Assembly: GCF_900101025.1 (NCBI RefSeq)
Contig: NZ_FMUH01000001.1
Span: forward strand, 372,001 to 436,000
Reading direction: 5' to 3'
From: Klenkia marina
GTDB taxonomy: Bacteria > Actinomycetota > Actinomycetes > Mycobacteriales > Geodermatophilaceae
DNA: 64,000 bases
A model generated the notes under the pieces. The model made no database searches, was not told the origin of the DNA, and saw nothing but the letters and a program-made list of their open reading frames with translations. The translations under genes were made by a program, and so were the position numbers. Below are positions 17,277 to 25,315 of this stretch, piece by piece (within the stretch, counting starts at the first letter, position 1; each line of letters begins with the position of its first letter).

Positions 17277-17370
17277 AGCCAACGGCGCCGAGGTGCCGCT
17301 CCCGACCGGTACGAGCACGATCCGAGCACAGCCGACGCACAGCCGGCCCCCGACGACGTGGGAGAAGACC

Positions 17371-18681
17371 GTGTCACCCGAGATCATCTCGATCCTGGCG
17401 CTGGTGGCGATCTTCGCGATCGCCACCTTCCTGCCCATCAACATGGGCGCGCTGGCGTTCGTGGCCGCCTTCCTCGTCGGCACCCTCGCCGTCGGGATGA
17501 CCACCGACGACATCATCGCCGGCTTCCCCGGTGAGCTGGTGCTGACGCTGATCGGCGTCACGTACCTGTTCGCCATCGCGCAGAACAACGGCACGGTCGA
17601 CCTGCTGGTGCGCGGCGCGGTGAAGCTGGTGGCCGGCCGGGTGGCGCTGATCCCCTGGATCATGTTCGCCGTCACCGGGGTGCTCACCGCCATCGGCGCC
17701 CTCGGCCCGGCGGCGGTCGCGATCATCGCCCCGATCGCGCTGGGCTTCGCCGCGAAGTACTCGATCAGCCCGCTGCTGATGGGCATGATGGTGATCCACG
17801 GCGCGCAGGCCGGTGGCTTCTCCCCGATCAGCGTCTACGGCGTCACGGTCAACAACATCGTCGCCGCCAACGACCTCCCGGGCAGCCCGCTGGCGGTCTT
17901 CCTGGGCAGCCTGTTCTTCAACCTGGCCATCGGCATCGTGCTGTTCCTCGTGTTCGGTGGCCGCAAGCTCGCCGGCCGCCGGGTCGGCGACGAGCCCGAG
18001 GTGACGCCGGCCGACGGGGACGCCGAGGTGAGCGGCCACGGCACGTCCGCCGGGTCGTCGGTCGACGTGCAGGCCCGCGCCGGCGTCACCGCCGAGCAGG
18101 TGCTGACGCTCGTCGGGCTCGCCGCCCTCGTCGTCCTGGCCCTGGTGTTCGACCTCGACATCGGCTTCGTCTCCATCACCATCGCCACCGTGCTCGCGGT
18201 GTTCTCCGCCGCCCGGCACAAGGGCGCGGTCATGCAGATCAGCTGGTCGACCGTGCTGCTCATCGCCGGCGTGCTGACCTTCGTGTTCGTGCTGCAGGAG
18301 GCCGGCACCATCGACTACGTCGGCGAGAGCGTCACCGGCATCGGCGCCCCGCTGCTGGTCGCGCTGCTGCTGGCCTACATCGGCGGCATCGTGTCGGCCT
18401 TCGCCAGCTCCACGGCGATCATCGGCGTCGCGATCTCGCTGGCCGTGCCGTTCCTGCTCGCCGGCGAGATCGGGGCGGTGGGCGTCGTCGTGGCGCTCTC
18501 GGTCGCCTCGACCATCGTCGACGTCAGCCCGTTCTCCACCAACGGCGCCCTGGTGCTGGCCAATGCCCAGGACGTCGACCGCGACCGCTTCTACAAGCAG
18601 ATCCTCGGCTACTCGGGCGTCGTCGTCCTGGTCGGGCCGCTCCTGGCCTGGCTGGTCTTCGTCGTCCCCGGCTGGCTCTAG
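17371..18681 (+). CDS. SLC13/MatC-type dicarboxylate permease
   Basis: A 436-residue membrane transporter with about eleven to twelve helices and a hydrophilic loop near residues 205-240 splitting it into two halves. The N-terminal half resembles the dicarboxylate carrier MatC domain (ILALVAIFAIATFLPINMG), and the repeated helix-hairpin motifs (ALGPAAVAIIAPIALGFA; TIVDVSPFSTNGALVL) are typical of the ion-transporter superfamily that imports malonate, succinate or similar acids. The start is GTG at 17371 with GGAGAAG seven bases upstream. It is first in an operon with a CoA-transferase and a carboxyltransferase, which favours a short dicarboxylate as substrate. Confidence 0.88.
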   Translation: MSPEIISILALVAIFAIATFLPINMGALAFVAAFLVGTLAVGMTTDDIIAGFPGELVLTLIGVTYLFAIAQNNGTVDLLVRGAVKLVAGRVALIPWIMFAVTGVLTAIGALGPAAVAIIAPIALGFAAKYSISPLLMGMMVIHGAQAGGFSPISVYGVTVNNIVAANDLPGSPLAVFLGSLFFNLAIGIVLFLVFGGRKLAGRRVGDEPEVTPADGDAEVSGHGTSAGSSVDVQARAGVTAEQVLTLVGLAALVVLALVFDLDIGFVSITIATVLAVFSAARHKGAVMQISWSTVLLIAGVLTFVFVLQEAGTIDYVGESVTGIGAPLLVALLLAYIGGIVSAFASSTAIIGVAISLAVPFLLAGEIGAVGVVVALSVASTIVDVSPFSTNGALVLANAQDVDRDRFYKQILGYSGVVVLVGPLLAWLVFVVPGWL

Positions 18682-18696
18682 ACACAGGAGAACCGC

Positions 18697-19881
18697 ATGT
18701 CCGCAGGACCTCTCGACGGCGTGCTCGTCGTCGACCTCACCCGCGCCCTCGCCGGGCCGCACGCCGGCATGATGCTCGGCGACCTCGGCGCCCGGGTGAT
18801 CAAGGTGGAGAACCCCGGCAGCGGGGACGACACCCGCGGCTGGGGGCCGCCGTTCGTCCAGCCCGAGGACGGCGACCGGGAGTCGACGTACTTCCTGTCG
18901 ACGAACAAGAACAAGGAGTCGATCACCCTCGACCTCAAGTCCTCCGAGGACAAGGCCGTGCTGACCGAGCTGATCAGGCGCGCCGACGTGCTGCTGGAGA
19001 ACTTCCGCCCCGGCACCCTGGCCCGCCTGGGCTTCGGCACCGACGTGCTCGCCGAGCTCAACCCGCGGCTGGTCACGCTGGCCATCAGCGGGTTCGGCCA
19101 CGACGGGCCCGAGGGCGGGCGGGCCGGCTACGACCAGATCGCCCAGGGCGAGGCCGGCCTGATGTCGCTGACCGGCTCCGGGCCGGAGGACCCGCAGCGG
19201 GTCGGCGTCCCCATCGGCGACCTGCTGGCCGGCATGTACGGGGCCTACGGGGTGCTCGCGGCGCTGCTCGAGCGCGAGCGGACCGGCCGTGGCCAGGTCG
19301 TGCGGACGTCGCTGCTGGCCGCCGTCGTCGGCGTGCACGCCTTCCAGGGGACGGCGTGGACCGTCGGCGGCAAGGTCGGCCACGCGCAGGGCAACCACCA
19401 CCCCTCCATCGCCCCGTACGGGCTGTTCCGGTGCGCCGACGGCGGCTCGGTGCAGCTGTCGTGCGGGTCGGAGTCGCTGTGGCGCAAGCTGTGCGCCGAG
19501 TTCGACCTGGACGCCGAGGCCGAGGGGCTGGCCACCAACGGCGAGCGGGTCGGCAACCGCGACCGCGTCATCGAGCTGCTGGAGTCCGCGTTCGCGCAGA
19601 TCGACGCCGAGACGCTGCTGGCCCGGCTGTCCGCGGCCGGGGTCCCGGCGGGCAAGGTGCGCACGATCGACGAGGTCTACGCCTGGGACCAGACGCTCTC
19701 GCAGGGCCTGCTGGTCGACGTCGACCACCAGACGCTGGGGAAGGTCCAGCTGCCCGGGCCGCCGCTGCGGTTCTTCGCACCGTCGACCGACGGCGAGACC
19801 GAGACCACCCGGCGGGAGCACACCGCTCCCCCGGTGCTGGGCGCCGACGGCGACGCGATCCGTGCGTGGCTGACCTCGTGA
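18697..19881 (+). CDS. CaiB/BaiF family (class III) CoA-transferase
   Basis: A 394-residue enzyme that moves CoA between acids through mixed anhydride/thioester intermediates. Family motifs are the N-terminal DGVLVVDLTRALAGPHAGMMLGD, GDLGARVIKVENPGSGDD, and LLENFRPGTLARLGFG; the catalytic aspartate is the one in GYDQIAQGEAG (about residue 148). The start ATG at 18697 follows ACAGGAG. It sits 15 bases after the permease and overlaps the next gene by four bases (GTGA), indicating translational coupling. In this context it would load the imported dicarboxylate onto CoA, for example malonate from acetyl-CoA; that is inference. Confidence 0.92.
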   Translation: MSAGPLDGVLVVDLTRALAGPHAGMMLGDLGARVIKVENPGSGDDTRGWGPPFVQPEDGDRESTYFLSTNKNKESITLDLKSSEDKAVLTELIRRADVLLENFRPGTLARLGFGTDVLAELNPRLVTLAISGFGHDGPEGGRAGYDQIAQGEAGLMSLTGSGPEDPQRVGVPIGDLLAGMYGAYGVLAALLERERTGRGQVVRTSLLAAVVGVHAFQGTAWTVGGKVGHAQGNHHPSIAPYGLFRCADGGSVQLSCGSESLWRKLCAEFDLDAEAEGLATNGERVGNRDRVIELLESAFAQIDAETLLARLSAAGVPAGKVRTIDEVYAWDQTLSQGLLVDVDHQTLGKVQLPGPPLRFFAPSTDGETETTRREHTAPPVLGADGDAIRAWLTS

Positions 19882-21404
19882 GCACCCGCATGGACGCCCG
19901 CTCGCTGCGTGACCTCGTGCTGGACGCCGACTCCTGGGTCTCCTGGGACTCCCCCATCGGGCCGCGCGACGTGTCCGAGCAGTACGCCGCCGAGCTGTCG
20001 GCCGCGCAGGAGAAGTCGCGCCAGGACGAGGCGATCGTCACCGGCGAGGGCCGGCTGCGCGGCCGCAGGGTCGCCGTCGTGGCCGGTGAGTTCGGCTTCC
20101 TCGCGGGCTCGATCGGCGTCGCCACCGCCGAGCGCCTGATCCAGGCCATCGAGCGGGCCACCGACGAGGGCCTGCCGCTGCTGGCCGCGCCCGTCTCCGG
20201 CGGCACCCGCATGCAGGAGGGCACCGTCGCCTTCCTGCAGATGGTCGGCATCACCCAGGCCATCGCCCGGCACAAGGAGGCGGGCCTGGCCTACCTGGTC
20301 TACCTGCGCTCGCCCACGTTCGGCGGCGTGCTGGCCTCGTGGGGGTCGCTGGGCCACGTGACCATCGCCGAGCCCGGCGCCTCCATCGGCTTCCTCGGCC
20401 CGCGGGTCTACGAGTCCCTCTACGGGGAGAAGTTCCCCGAGGGCGTGCAGACCGCCGAGCACCTGCACGAGCGCGGGGTGATCGACGCCGTCGTGCCGCA
20501 CGAGCAGCTCGCCGACGTCGCCGACCGGGCGCTGCGGGTGCTGTCGGCGCGGTCGACCTGGCACCGCGGGGCGGCCATCGCCGGCCCGGTGGAGGGCGAC
20601 GGCACCGATGCCGACGACCCCGAGGACGGCCGCACCGCATGGGACGTCGTCACCGCCTCGCGGCGCACCGACCGGCCCGGCGTGCGGCGACTGCTGCGCA
20701 CCGCGGCCACCGACGTCGTGGCGCTCAACGGCACCGGCGCGGGCGAGGCCGACCCCGGCCTGCTGCTGGCGCTGGCCCGGTTCGGCGGGGCGCCGTGCGT
20801 GGTGCTCGGCCAGGACCGACGCGGCCAGTCCCTCACCGCACCCCTCGGCCCGGCCGCGCTGCGCGAGGCCCGCCGGGGCATGCGGCTGGCCGCCGAGCTG
20901 CGGCTGCCGCTGGTCACCCTCATCGACACCCCCGGGGCGGCGCTGTCCAAGGAGGCCGAGGAGGGCGGGCTGGCCGGCGAGATCGCCCGTTGCCTGGCCG
21001 ACCTCGTCGTGCTCAAGGCGCCGACCATCGCCGTCCTGCTCGGGCAGGGCACCGGCGGTGGGGCGCTCGCGCTCGTGCCGGCCGACCGGGTGCTCGCCAC
21101 CGCGAACGGCTGGCTGGGTCCGCTGCCGCCCGAGGGCGCCTCGGCGATCGTGCACCGGGACACCACCCACGCCGGGGAGATGGCCGCGCAGCAGGGCGTG
21201 CGGGCCACCGACCTGTGGCGCGCGGGCATCGTCGACCGCGTGGTGCCCGAGCGGCCCGACGCCGCCGACGAGCCGGTGGAGTTCTGCGAGCGGCTGGGTC
21301 GCGTGCTGGCCGAGGAGTTGGCCGGGCTGCTCGGGCGCGACGACGTCGAGCGCATGCGCAGCCGGGCGTCGCGCTGGCGCCACCTGGGCCGCCGCGCCCG
21401 CTGA
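19878..21404 (+). CDS. Fused carboxyltransferase (AccD/AccA- or MdcD/MdcE-like), possible malonyl-CoA decarboxylase
   Basis: A 508-residue protein made of two crotonase-fold halves. The first (about residues 20-240) is beta-like, with VVAGEFGFLAGSIGVATAERL and APVSGGTRMQEGTVAFLQM. The second (about residues 265-490) is alpha-like, with LVTLIDTPGAALSKEAEEGG and APTIAVLLGQGTGGGALAL. It lacks the Cys4 zinc ribbon of AccD, and no biotin carboxylase or biotin carrier gene is nearby. A biotin-independent decarboxylase like the MdcD-MdcE pair, acting on a CoA thioester, is therefore as plausible as a carboxylase subunit. The GTG start overlaps the CoA-transferase stop. Confidence 0.8.
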   Translation: MSTRMDARSLRDLVLDADSWVSWDSPIGPRDVSEQYAAELSAAQEKSRQDEAIVTGEGRLRGRRVAVVAGEFGFLAGSIGVATAERLIQAIERATDEGLPLLAAPVSGGTRMQEGTVAFLQMVGITQAIARHKEAGLAYLVYLRSPTFGGVLASWGSLGHVTIAEPGASIGFLGPRVYESLYGEKFPEGVQTAEHLHERGVIDAVVPHEQLADVADRALRVLSARSTWHRGAAIAGPVEGDGTDADDPEDGRTAWDVVTASRRTDRPGVRRLLRTAATDVVALNGTGAGEADPGLLLALARFGGAPCVVLGQDRRGQSLTAPLGPAALREARRGMRLAAELRLPLVTLIDTPGAALSKEAEEGGLAGEIARCLADLVVLKAPTIAVLLGQGTGGGALALVPADRVLATANGWLGPLPPEGASAIVHRDTTHAGEMAAQQGVRATDLWRAGIVDRVVPERPDAADEPVEFCERLGRVLAEELAGLLGRDDVERMRSRASRWRHLGRRAR

Positions 21405-21424
21405 CGCCCGCACGCCTGGCGTGC

Positions 21425-21495
21425 GGCGTGGATCGACCCGGTTGATCGACGTCCGTCCTGGCTCACCGACGCCGGTGAGCCAGGACGGACTCCGG
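21425..21495. repeat. Palindromic repeat P3, copy a
   Basis: A perfect inner hairpin (CCGTCCTGGCTCACCG and CGGTGAGCCAGGACGG) preceded by GGCGTGGATCGACC. The same architecture with diverged bases recurs at 62766-62857. Here the right outer arm is missing. A separate small GCACGC/GCGTGC hairpin lies just before it, so this block probably terminates the carboxyltransferase operon. Confidence 0.75.
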
Positions 21496-21526
21496 CGGCC
21501 CCGCCGGCGTGGGGCAGGATCCCGGC

Positions 21527-22202
21527 ATGGAGCGACCCGGGGTGCGACGCGTGCGGGCCGACCGCGGCGCCGAAGCACCGCCGGACGACGTCTGGCCGAT
21601 GACCGTGCCCGCCGTCGCCCAGCTGTGGGCCGACGGCCTCGAGCTCGCCCCGGGCGCCACCGTGCTGGTGGGCGAGAACGCCTCGGGCAAGTCGACCCTG
21701 GTCGAGCTGCTGGCCCAGGCACTGGGCCGCAACCCCGAGGGCGGGTCAGCCAACGCACGGTTCGAGACCCGGCGCACCGAGCCCGACCCGCTGCCGCTGG
21801 TGGTCGAGCGGTCACCGGGTGCGCCCCGCTGGGCGTACCTGCTCCGGGACGAGACGATGCACGCCCTCCACGCCTACCTCGACGAGGGCCACTCGGCCCC
21901 GTTCAGGGTCCCGCCCTGAGCTCGCGAAGGGTGGGGGGAACGGGGTCCTTCTGGAGCCCGACGCCGCGCTCTCCTTCGCCGGGCAGCTCCGGTTGGTCGC
22001 GGGGCTGCTGCACCTGCTCGAGCAGGGCGCGCAGGTCGTCGTCGCCACGCATTCGCCGCTGGTGGCGGCGCTGCCCGGCGCGCGCATCCTGGAGGTCGGA
22101 CCGTGGGGGCTGCGCCCCGCGGCCTGGGACGAGCTGGAGCTGACCGCGAACTGGCGGCAGTTCCTGGACCGCCCCGAGGGCTACCTGCGCCACCTGCGGT
22201 GA
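21527..22202 (+). pseudogene. AAA/ABC-type ATPase gene broken by a P4 repeat
   Basis: The first fragment (21527-21919, 130 residues from ATG 21527) has a Walker A motif GENASGKST and the family segment DETMHALHAYLDEGH, then runs into a stop inside repeat P4. The second fragment, in another frame (about 21953-22202), resumes with LEPDAALSFAGQLRLVAGLLHLLEQGAQ and THSPLVAALPGARILEVGPWG and ends YLRHLR. The central part expected in this family, with the signature region and most of Walker B, is gone and replaced by the 58-base palindrome. The gene therefore cannot give an intact ATPase. The family is a small SMC/ABC-like ATPase of unknown role. Confidence 0.85.
21895..21952. repeat. Palindromic repeat P4, copy a, inserted in the ATPase gene
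   Basis: Begins GGCCCCGTTCAGGGTCCC and ends GGGGGGAACGGGGTCCTTCT; the ends are complementary (GGCCCCGTTC/GAACGGGGTCC). Copy b at 24409-24471 has the same pattern and the same TCCTTCT end. It coincides exactly with the point where the ATPase reading frame is lost. Confidence 0.8.
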
Positions 22203-22206
22203 GGGC

Positions 22207-22692
22207 TCAGCGCCCCCGGCGCAGCGACTGGTCGGGGTCGAGCCGGTCCAGGACGGCGGTGAGCGCCTCGTCGAGCGCTGCGGCCTGGTCGGCGGTGAGC
22301 GCGTCGAAGAACCCCTCGCGGACGGCGGCCACGTGCCCGGGCGCGACCCGCCGCACGACGTCCCACCCCTCGTCGAGCAGCACGCAGACGTTGCCCCGGC
22401 CGTCGTCGGCGGACTTCTCGCGCCGCACCCAGCCACGCTCCTCCAGCCGGGCCACGGTGTGCGAGAGCCGGCTCTGCGACTGGTTCGCCGCGCGGGCCAG
22501 CTCGCTCATGCGCTGCCGGCGCTCGGGTGCCTCCGACAGCATGGCGAGCACGACGTAGGCGGGGTGGGTGAGACCGGCGTCGCGCTGCAGCTGGGCGTCC
22601 AGCGCCCGGGGCAGCAGCTCCGCCACGGCGAGCCACGTGCGCCAGGTGTGCTGCTGCTGGTCGTCGAGCCAGGTCGGTGCCACGGTCGGCAC
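22207..22692 (-). CDS. MarR-family transcriptional regulator
   Basis: A 161-residue winged-helix regulator. The recognition region reads MSELARAANQSQSRLSHTVARLEERG (about residues 75-100 in two stretches) and is followed by the wing with DDGRGNVCVLLDEG. The start is GTG at 22692, with a second GTG at 22683 also possible; neither has a good ribosome binding site. It is convergent with the broken ATPase gene and divergent from the FmdB gene. No operator or target can be named. Confidence 0.88.
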   Translation of the reverse strand: MPTVAPTWLDDQQQHTWRTWLAVAELLPRALDAQLQRDAGLTHPAYVVLAMLSEAPERRQRMSELARAANQSQSRLSHTVARLEERGWVRREKSADDGRGNVCVLLDEGWDVVRRVAPGHVAAVREGFFDALTADQAAALDEALTAVLDRLDPDQSLRRGR

Positions 22693-22794
22693 GGTAAGGG
22701 GGCCTCGTGGCCATCGCACCACCGGTGGCGCATCATTGGCAGTCGCCGGGCGAGAGTGCCAGCCCGGTTCGCACCGACGGAGGAGTCCAGCACC

Positions 22795-23148
22795 GTGCCC
22801 ACCTACCAGTACGCCTGCACCAACCCCGAGACCAAGCACCAGTTCGAGGTGGTCCAGTCGTTCACCGACCCCGCGGTCGAGACGTGCCCCGAGTGCGGCG
22901 CCGCCGTGCGCAAGGTCTACGGCTCGGTGGGCGTGGTGTTCAAGGGCTCGGGCTTCTACCACACCGACAGCCGCGACTCGGGCAAGAAGTCCTCGACCTC
23001 CTCGTCCTCGAGCACGTCGAAGGAGTCGACCTCCAGCGGCGACTCCTCCTCGAGCTCCTCGTCGTCCACCTCCTCGTCCTCGAGCTCGTCCTCCAGCTCC
23101 ACCTCGAGCCCGTCGTCCAGCTCGTCCTCGGGCTCGTCGAGCAGCTGA
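22795..23148 (+). CDS. FmdB-family zinc-ribbon protein with a poly-serine tail
   Basis: A 117-residue protein. Residues 1-60 form the FmdB-type zinc ribbon: VPTYQYAC, then CPECGAAVRKVYG, with a cysteine spacing that fits a four-Cys zinc site. From about residue 66 to the end it is almost pure serine with a few Thr, Lys and Gly, a low-complexity tail that is common but rarely this extreme in the family. It corresponds to Rv0991c, reported in mycobacteria as a zinc-ribbon partner of stress chaperones. The start GTG at 22795 has GGAGGAG ten bases upstream. Confidence 0.9.
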   Translation: MPTYQYACTNPETKHQFEVVQSFTDPAVETCPECGAAVRKVYGSVGVVFKGSGFYHTDSRDSGKKSSTSSSSSTSKESTSSGDSSSSSSSSTSSSSSSSSSSTSSPSSSSSSGSSSS

Positions 23149-23261
23149 GGACCTAGCACGGCCGGCGGGCGGCCGCTCCCCGCCGTCCACACAGGGGTGC
23201 TCCGTCCACAGATGCAGGACGGGGTCTCCCCGCGGCGACGGCGCGGACGCACGCTCGACCA

Positions 23262-23909
23262 GTGCCCCTCCCCCACCTCCGGCGCCCGCGGCACCCGGCG
23301 CACACCGTGCGCCGGGTCGCCGCCGGCCTGCTCGCCGTCGCCGCCCTGGCCCTGGCCCTCCGGCCGGCTCCGCCCCCGTCGCCCGCCGCCCCGGCGACCG
23401 CCCCGGTCGTGGTCGCCGCGGCCGACCTGGCCGCCGGCGCGGTGCTCACCCCGGCCGACCTGGCGACGGCGGGCTGGCCGCCCGAGGTGCTGCCCGGCGG
23501 CGCCGTGGACGACCCGGCGGGGCTGGTCGGGCAGGTGCTCGCCTCCCCCCTGCGCCACGGCGAACCGGTGACCGACGCCCGCGTCGTGGGCCCCGGCCTG
23601 TGGTCCCAGGTACCGGCCGGCCAGGTGGCCGCGCCGGTGCGGCTGGCCGACCTGGCGGTGGCCGACCTGCTGCGCGCCGGGGACCGCGTCGACGTGCTGG
23701 TGACCGTCGACGGCGCAGGCACCGCGGTGGTCGCGGCCGGTGCGCTGGTGCTCGCCGTGCCCGGTCGGGGCGAGGCGTCGCCGCCGGGGCCGGCGGCGGG
23801 GCCGGGCGGCTCGGGGCTGCTGGTCCTGGCCGTCCCGGCCGAGGTCGCCGAGGGACTGGCCACGGCGACCAGCACAGGCACCCTCACCGTTACCCTCGGC
23901 CCGCCCTGA
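23262..23909 (+). CDS. SAF-domain (CpaB/FlgA-like) exported protein
   Basis: A 215-residue protein with one N-terminal membrane anchor (RRVAAGLLAVAALALAL, about residues 17-33), a Pro/Ala linker, then a SAF domain: VVVAAADLAAGAVLTPADL and LRHGEPVTDARV are the usual SAF strands. A second beta domain follows (RAGDRVDVLVTVDG). SAF proteins of this size resemble CpaB of Flp pili, but no pilus gene is nearby and the position between fmdB and mscL is conserved in Actinobacteria, so a cell-envelope role of unknown nature is more likely. The start is GTG at 23262. Confidence 0.8.
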   Translation: MPLPHLRRPRHPAHTVRRVAAGLLAVAALALALRPAPPPSPAAPATAPVVVAAADLAAGAVLTPADLATAGWPPEVLPGGAVDDPAGLVGQVLASPLRHGEPVTDARVVGPGLWSQVPAGQVAAPVRLADLAVADLLRAGDRVDVLVTVDGAGTAVVAAGALVLAVPGRGEASPPGPAAGPGGSGLLVLAVPAEVAEGLATATSTGTLTVTLGPP

Positions 23910-23947
23910 GCTCACAGCCGGGGCACCGACCACACCGGAGGATCAGC

Positions 23948-24385
23948 ATGCTCAAGGGCTTCAAGGACTTCCTGCTCCGCGGCAACATCGTCGACCTCGC
24001 CGTCGCGGTCGTCATCGGCACCGCGTTCACCGTGCTGGTCACCCAGTTCACCGAGTCGTTCCTGACCCCCCTCATCGAGCTGGTGACCGGCGGGGGCGAG
24101 ACGGGTGGGCAGTTCACGATCAACGGGGCGTCCTTCACCTACGGCGCATTCATCTCCGCGGTCATCACGTTCGTGCTCACCGCGGCGGTCGTCTACTTCG
24201 TGGTCGTCGTCCCGATGAAGAAGATCCTCGAGCGGCGCAAGCGGGGCGAGGAGGCGGGCCCGGTGGCCCCGACGCAGGTCGAGCTGCTGGTCGAGATCCG
24301 CGACCTGCTGCGTGCCCAGCAGGGCCAGGGCCCCGGCCACGACCCGTCGGGCCCCGGGACGACCGTCCTCCCCGGCCAGCTCTGA
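23948..24385 (+). CDS. mscL: Large-conductance mechanosensitive channel
   Basis: Inner-membrane pentameric channel that opens on osmotic down-shock. The 145-residue product starts with the canonical MLKGFKDFLLRGNIVDLAV, in which the N-terminal amphipathic helix leads to TM1 (DLAVAVVIGTAFTVLVT), followed by a periplasmic loop, TM2 (AFISAVITFVLTAAVVYFVVV) and a charged C-terminal helix after PMKKILERRKR. The length and order match M. tuberculosis MscL (Rv0985c). GGAGGA sits five bases before the ATG. Confidence 0.98.
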   Translation: MLKGFKDFLLRGNIVDLAVAVVIGTAFTVLVTQFTESFLTPLIELVTGGGETGGQFTINGASFTYGAFISAVITFVLTAAVVYFVVVVPMKKILERRKRGEEAGPVAPTQVELLVEIRDLLRAQQGQGPGHDPSGPGTTVLPGQL

Positions 24386-24408
24386 GGTTCCCCGCCGCAC
24401 AGACGGCC

Positions 24409-24471
24409 GGCCCCCTCGCAGGGCCCCGGCGACCCGCGGAGCGGGTCGTGGGGGGCGAGGGGGTCCTTCTT
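24409..24471. repeat. Palindromic repeat P4, copy b
   Basis: Begins GGCCCCCTCGC and ends GCGAGGGGGTCCTTCTT, with a further inner hairpin GACCCGC/GCGGGTC. It is the same class as the copy inside the ATPase gene at 21895-21952. It lies between the convergent mscL and the small gene at 24471 and could terminate both. Confidence 0.8.
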
Positions 24472-24704
24472 CAGTCGCTGCCCCAGTGCGGGGGGCGGTC
24501 GGCGAGGTAGCGGGCGTCGTCGTCGGACGCCGGGCGGTCGGCCCGGTCGGTGTCCGGCAGCGGCTCGACGGTGGGCTCCGGTCCCGCCGTGGAGCCCGCG
24601 CCGGTGCCCGGGGACGTCGCCCGGCGCCGGGGCCGCATCGCCGGCGGGGCCGTGGGAGGTCGGTAGGACGTCCGCCCCACCGGTCGCAGCTCGCTGTCGT
24701 CCAT
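24471..24704 (-). CDS. Small hypothetical protein
   Basis: A 77-residue hydrophilic, Pro/Arg/Asp-rich protein ending DDDARYLADRPPHWGSD; I recognise no domain. The start ATG at 24704 lies seven bases after a TACCGT -10 box on the minus strand, which supports expression as a leaderless mRNA. The stop abuts repeat P4 copy b. The composition is low-complexity, so it is probably disordered. Confidence 0.5.
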   Translation of the reverse strand: MDDSELRPVGRTSYRPPTAPPAMRPRRRATSPGTGAGSTAGPEPTVEPLPDTDRADRPASDDDARYLADRPPHWGSD

Positions 24705-24726
24705 GCCCGCGACGGTAGGCCGATGG

Positions 24727-25272
24727 TCAGGCGACCGGTCGGCCCAGCCCCTCGAGCACCTGGGCACCGGGCAGGGCCGCCAGCACCTCGCCCGGCACCA
24801 GCAGCTTGCTGCCACGGGTGCCCGAGCCCACCACCAGCAGGTCGGTGCCCGCCACGGCCGCGTCGACCAGCACCGGCCACGCCGGCGGCAGCCCGACCGG
24901 GGTGATGCCGCCGTAGGCCATGCCGCTCTCGGTCACCGCGACGTCCTGCGGGGCGAACGAGGCCTTCCGGGCGTCGAGGTGCTTGCGCACCAGGCCGTTG
25001 ACGTCGGCGCGCGTGGTGGCCAGCACCAGGCAGGCGGCCAGCGTGGTCTCCGCACCCCGGCGGGCGGCCACCACCACGCAGTTCGCCGAGGCCTCGGCCG
25101 GCACCCCGTAGGCCTCGCTGAACGCGGCGGTGTCGGCCAGGTCGTCGTCGATGGCGGCCACCCACACCGGTCCGGTCGACCCGGCCAGCGCCGCCGCCAC
25201 GGGTGGGGCGAGCAGGTCGGTGCGGTCGGCGGCGGGGACCCAGGCGAGCGTGCCCAACTGCGGTGCGGTCAT
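24727..25272 (-). CDS. YbaK/EbsC-type aminoacyl-tRNA deacylase
   Basis: A 181-residue protein of the YbaK fold, which hydrolyses mischarged aminoacyl-tRNAs in trans. The core is recognisable as ANCVVVAARRGAETTLAACLVLATTRADVNG, followed by RKASFAPQDVAVTESGMAYGGITPVGLP, the loop with the conserved Gly-Gly-x-x-Pro-x-Gly of the family. The lysine usually present in the first strand block is not obvious, so activity on Cys-tRNA-Pro cannot be assumed. The start is ATG at 25272. It is transcribed divergently from the VOC gene. Confidence 0.85.
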   Translation of the reverse strand: MTAPQLGTLAWVPAADRTDLLAPPVAAALAGSTGPVWVAAIDDDLADTAAFSEAYGVPAEASANCVVVAARRGAETTLAACLVLATTRADVNGLVRKHLDARKASFAPQDVAVTESGMAYGGITPVGLPPAWPVLVDAAVAGTDLLVVGSGTRGSKLLVPGEVLAALPGAQVLEGLGRPVA

Positions 25273-25302
25273 GCCCCGATCGTGCACCCCGTCCGCGTGG
25301 GC

Positions 25303-25308
25303 CAGGAT
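25303..25308 (+). promoter_or_regulatory. -10 box of the VOC/PaaI genes
   Basis: CAGGAT, seven bases before the GTG at 25316. It overlaps the alternative ATG at 25307, which argues for the GTG as start of a leaderless mRNA. Confidence 0.4.
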
Positions 25309-25315
25309 GGCGGGC

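Noticed and set aside
19878-21404. Annotation as a standard acetyl-CoA carboxylase subunit
   Set aside because: The zinc ribbon of AccD is missing and there are no biotin carboxylase or carrier genes nearby; the operon context fits a decarboxylase at least as well.
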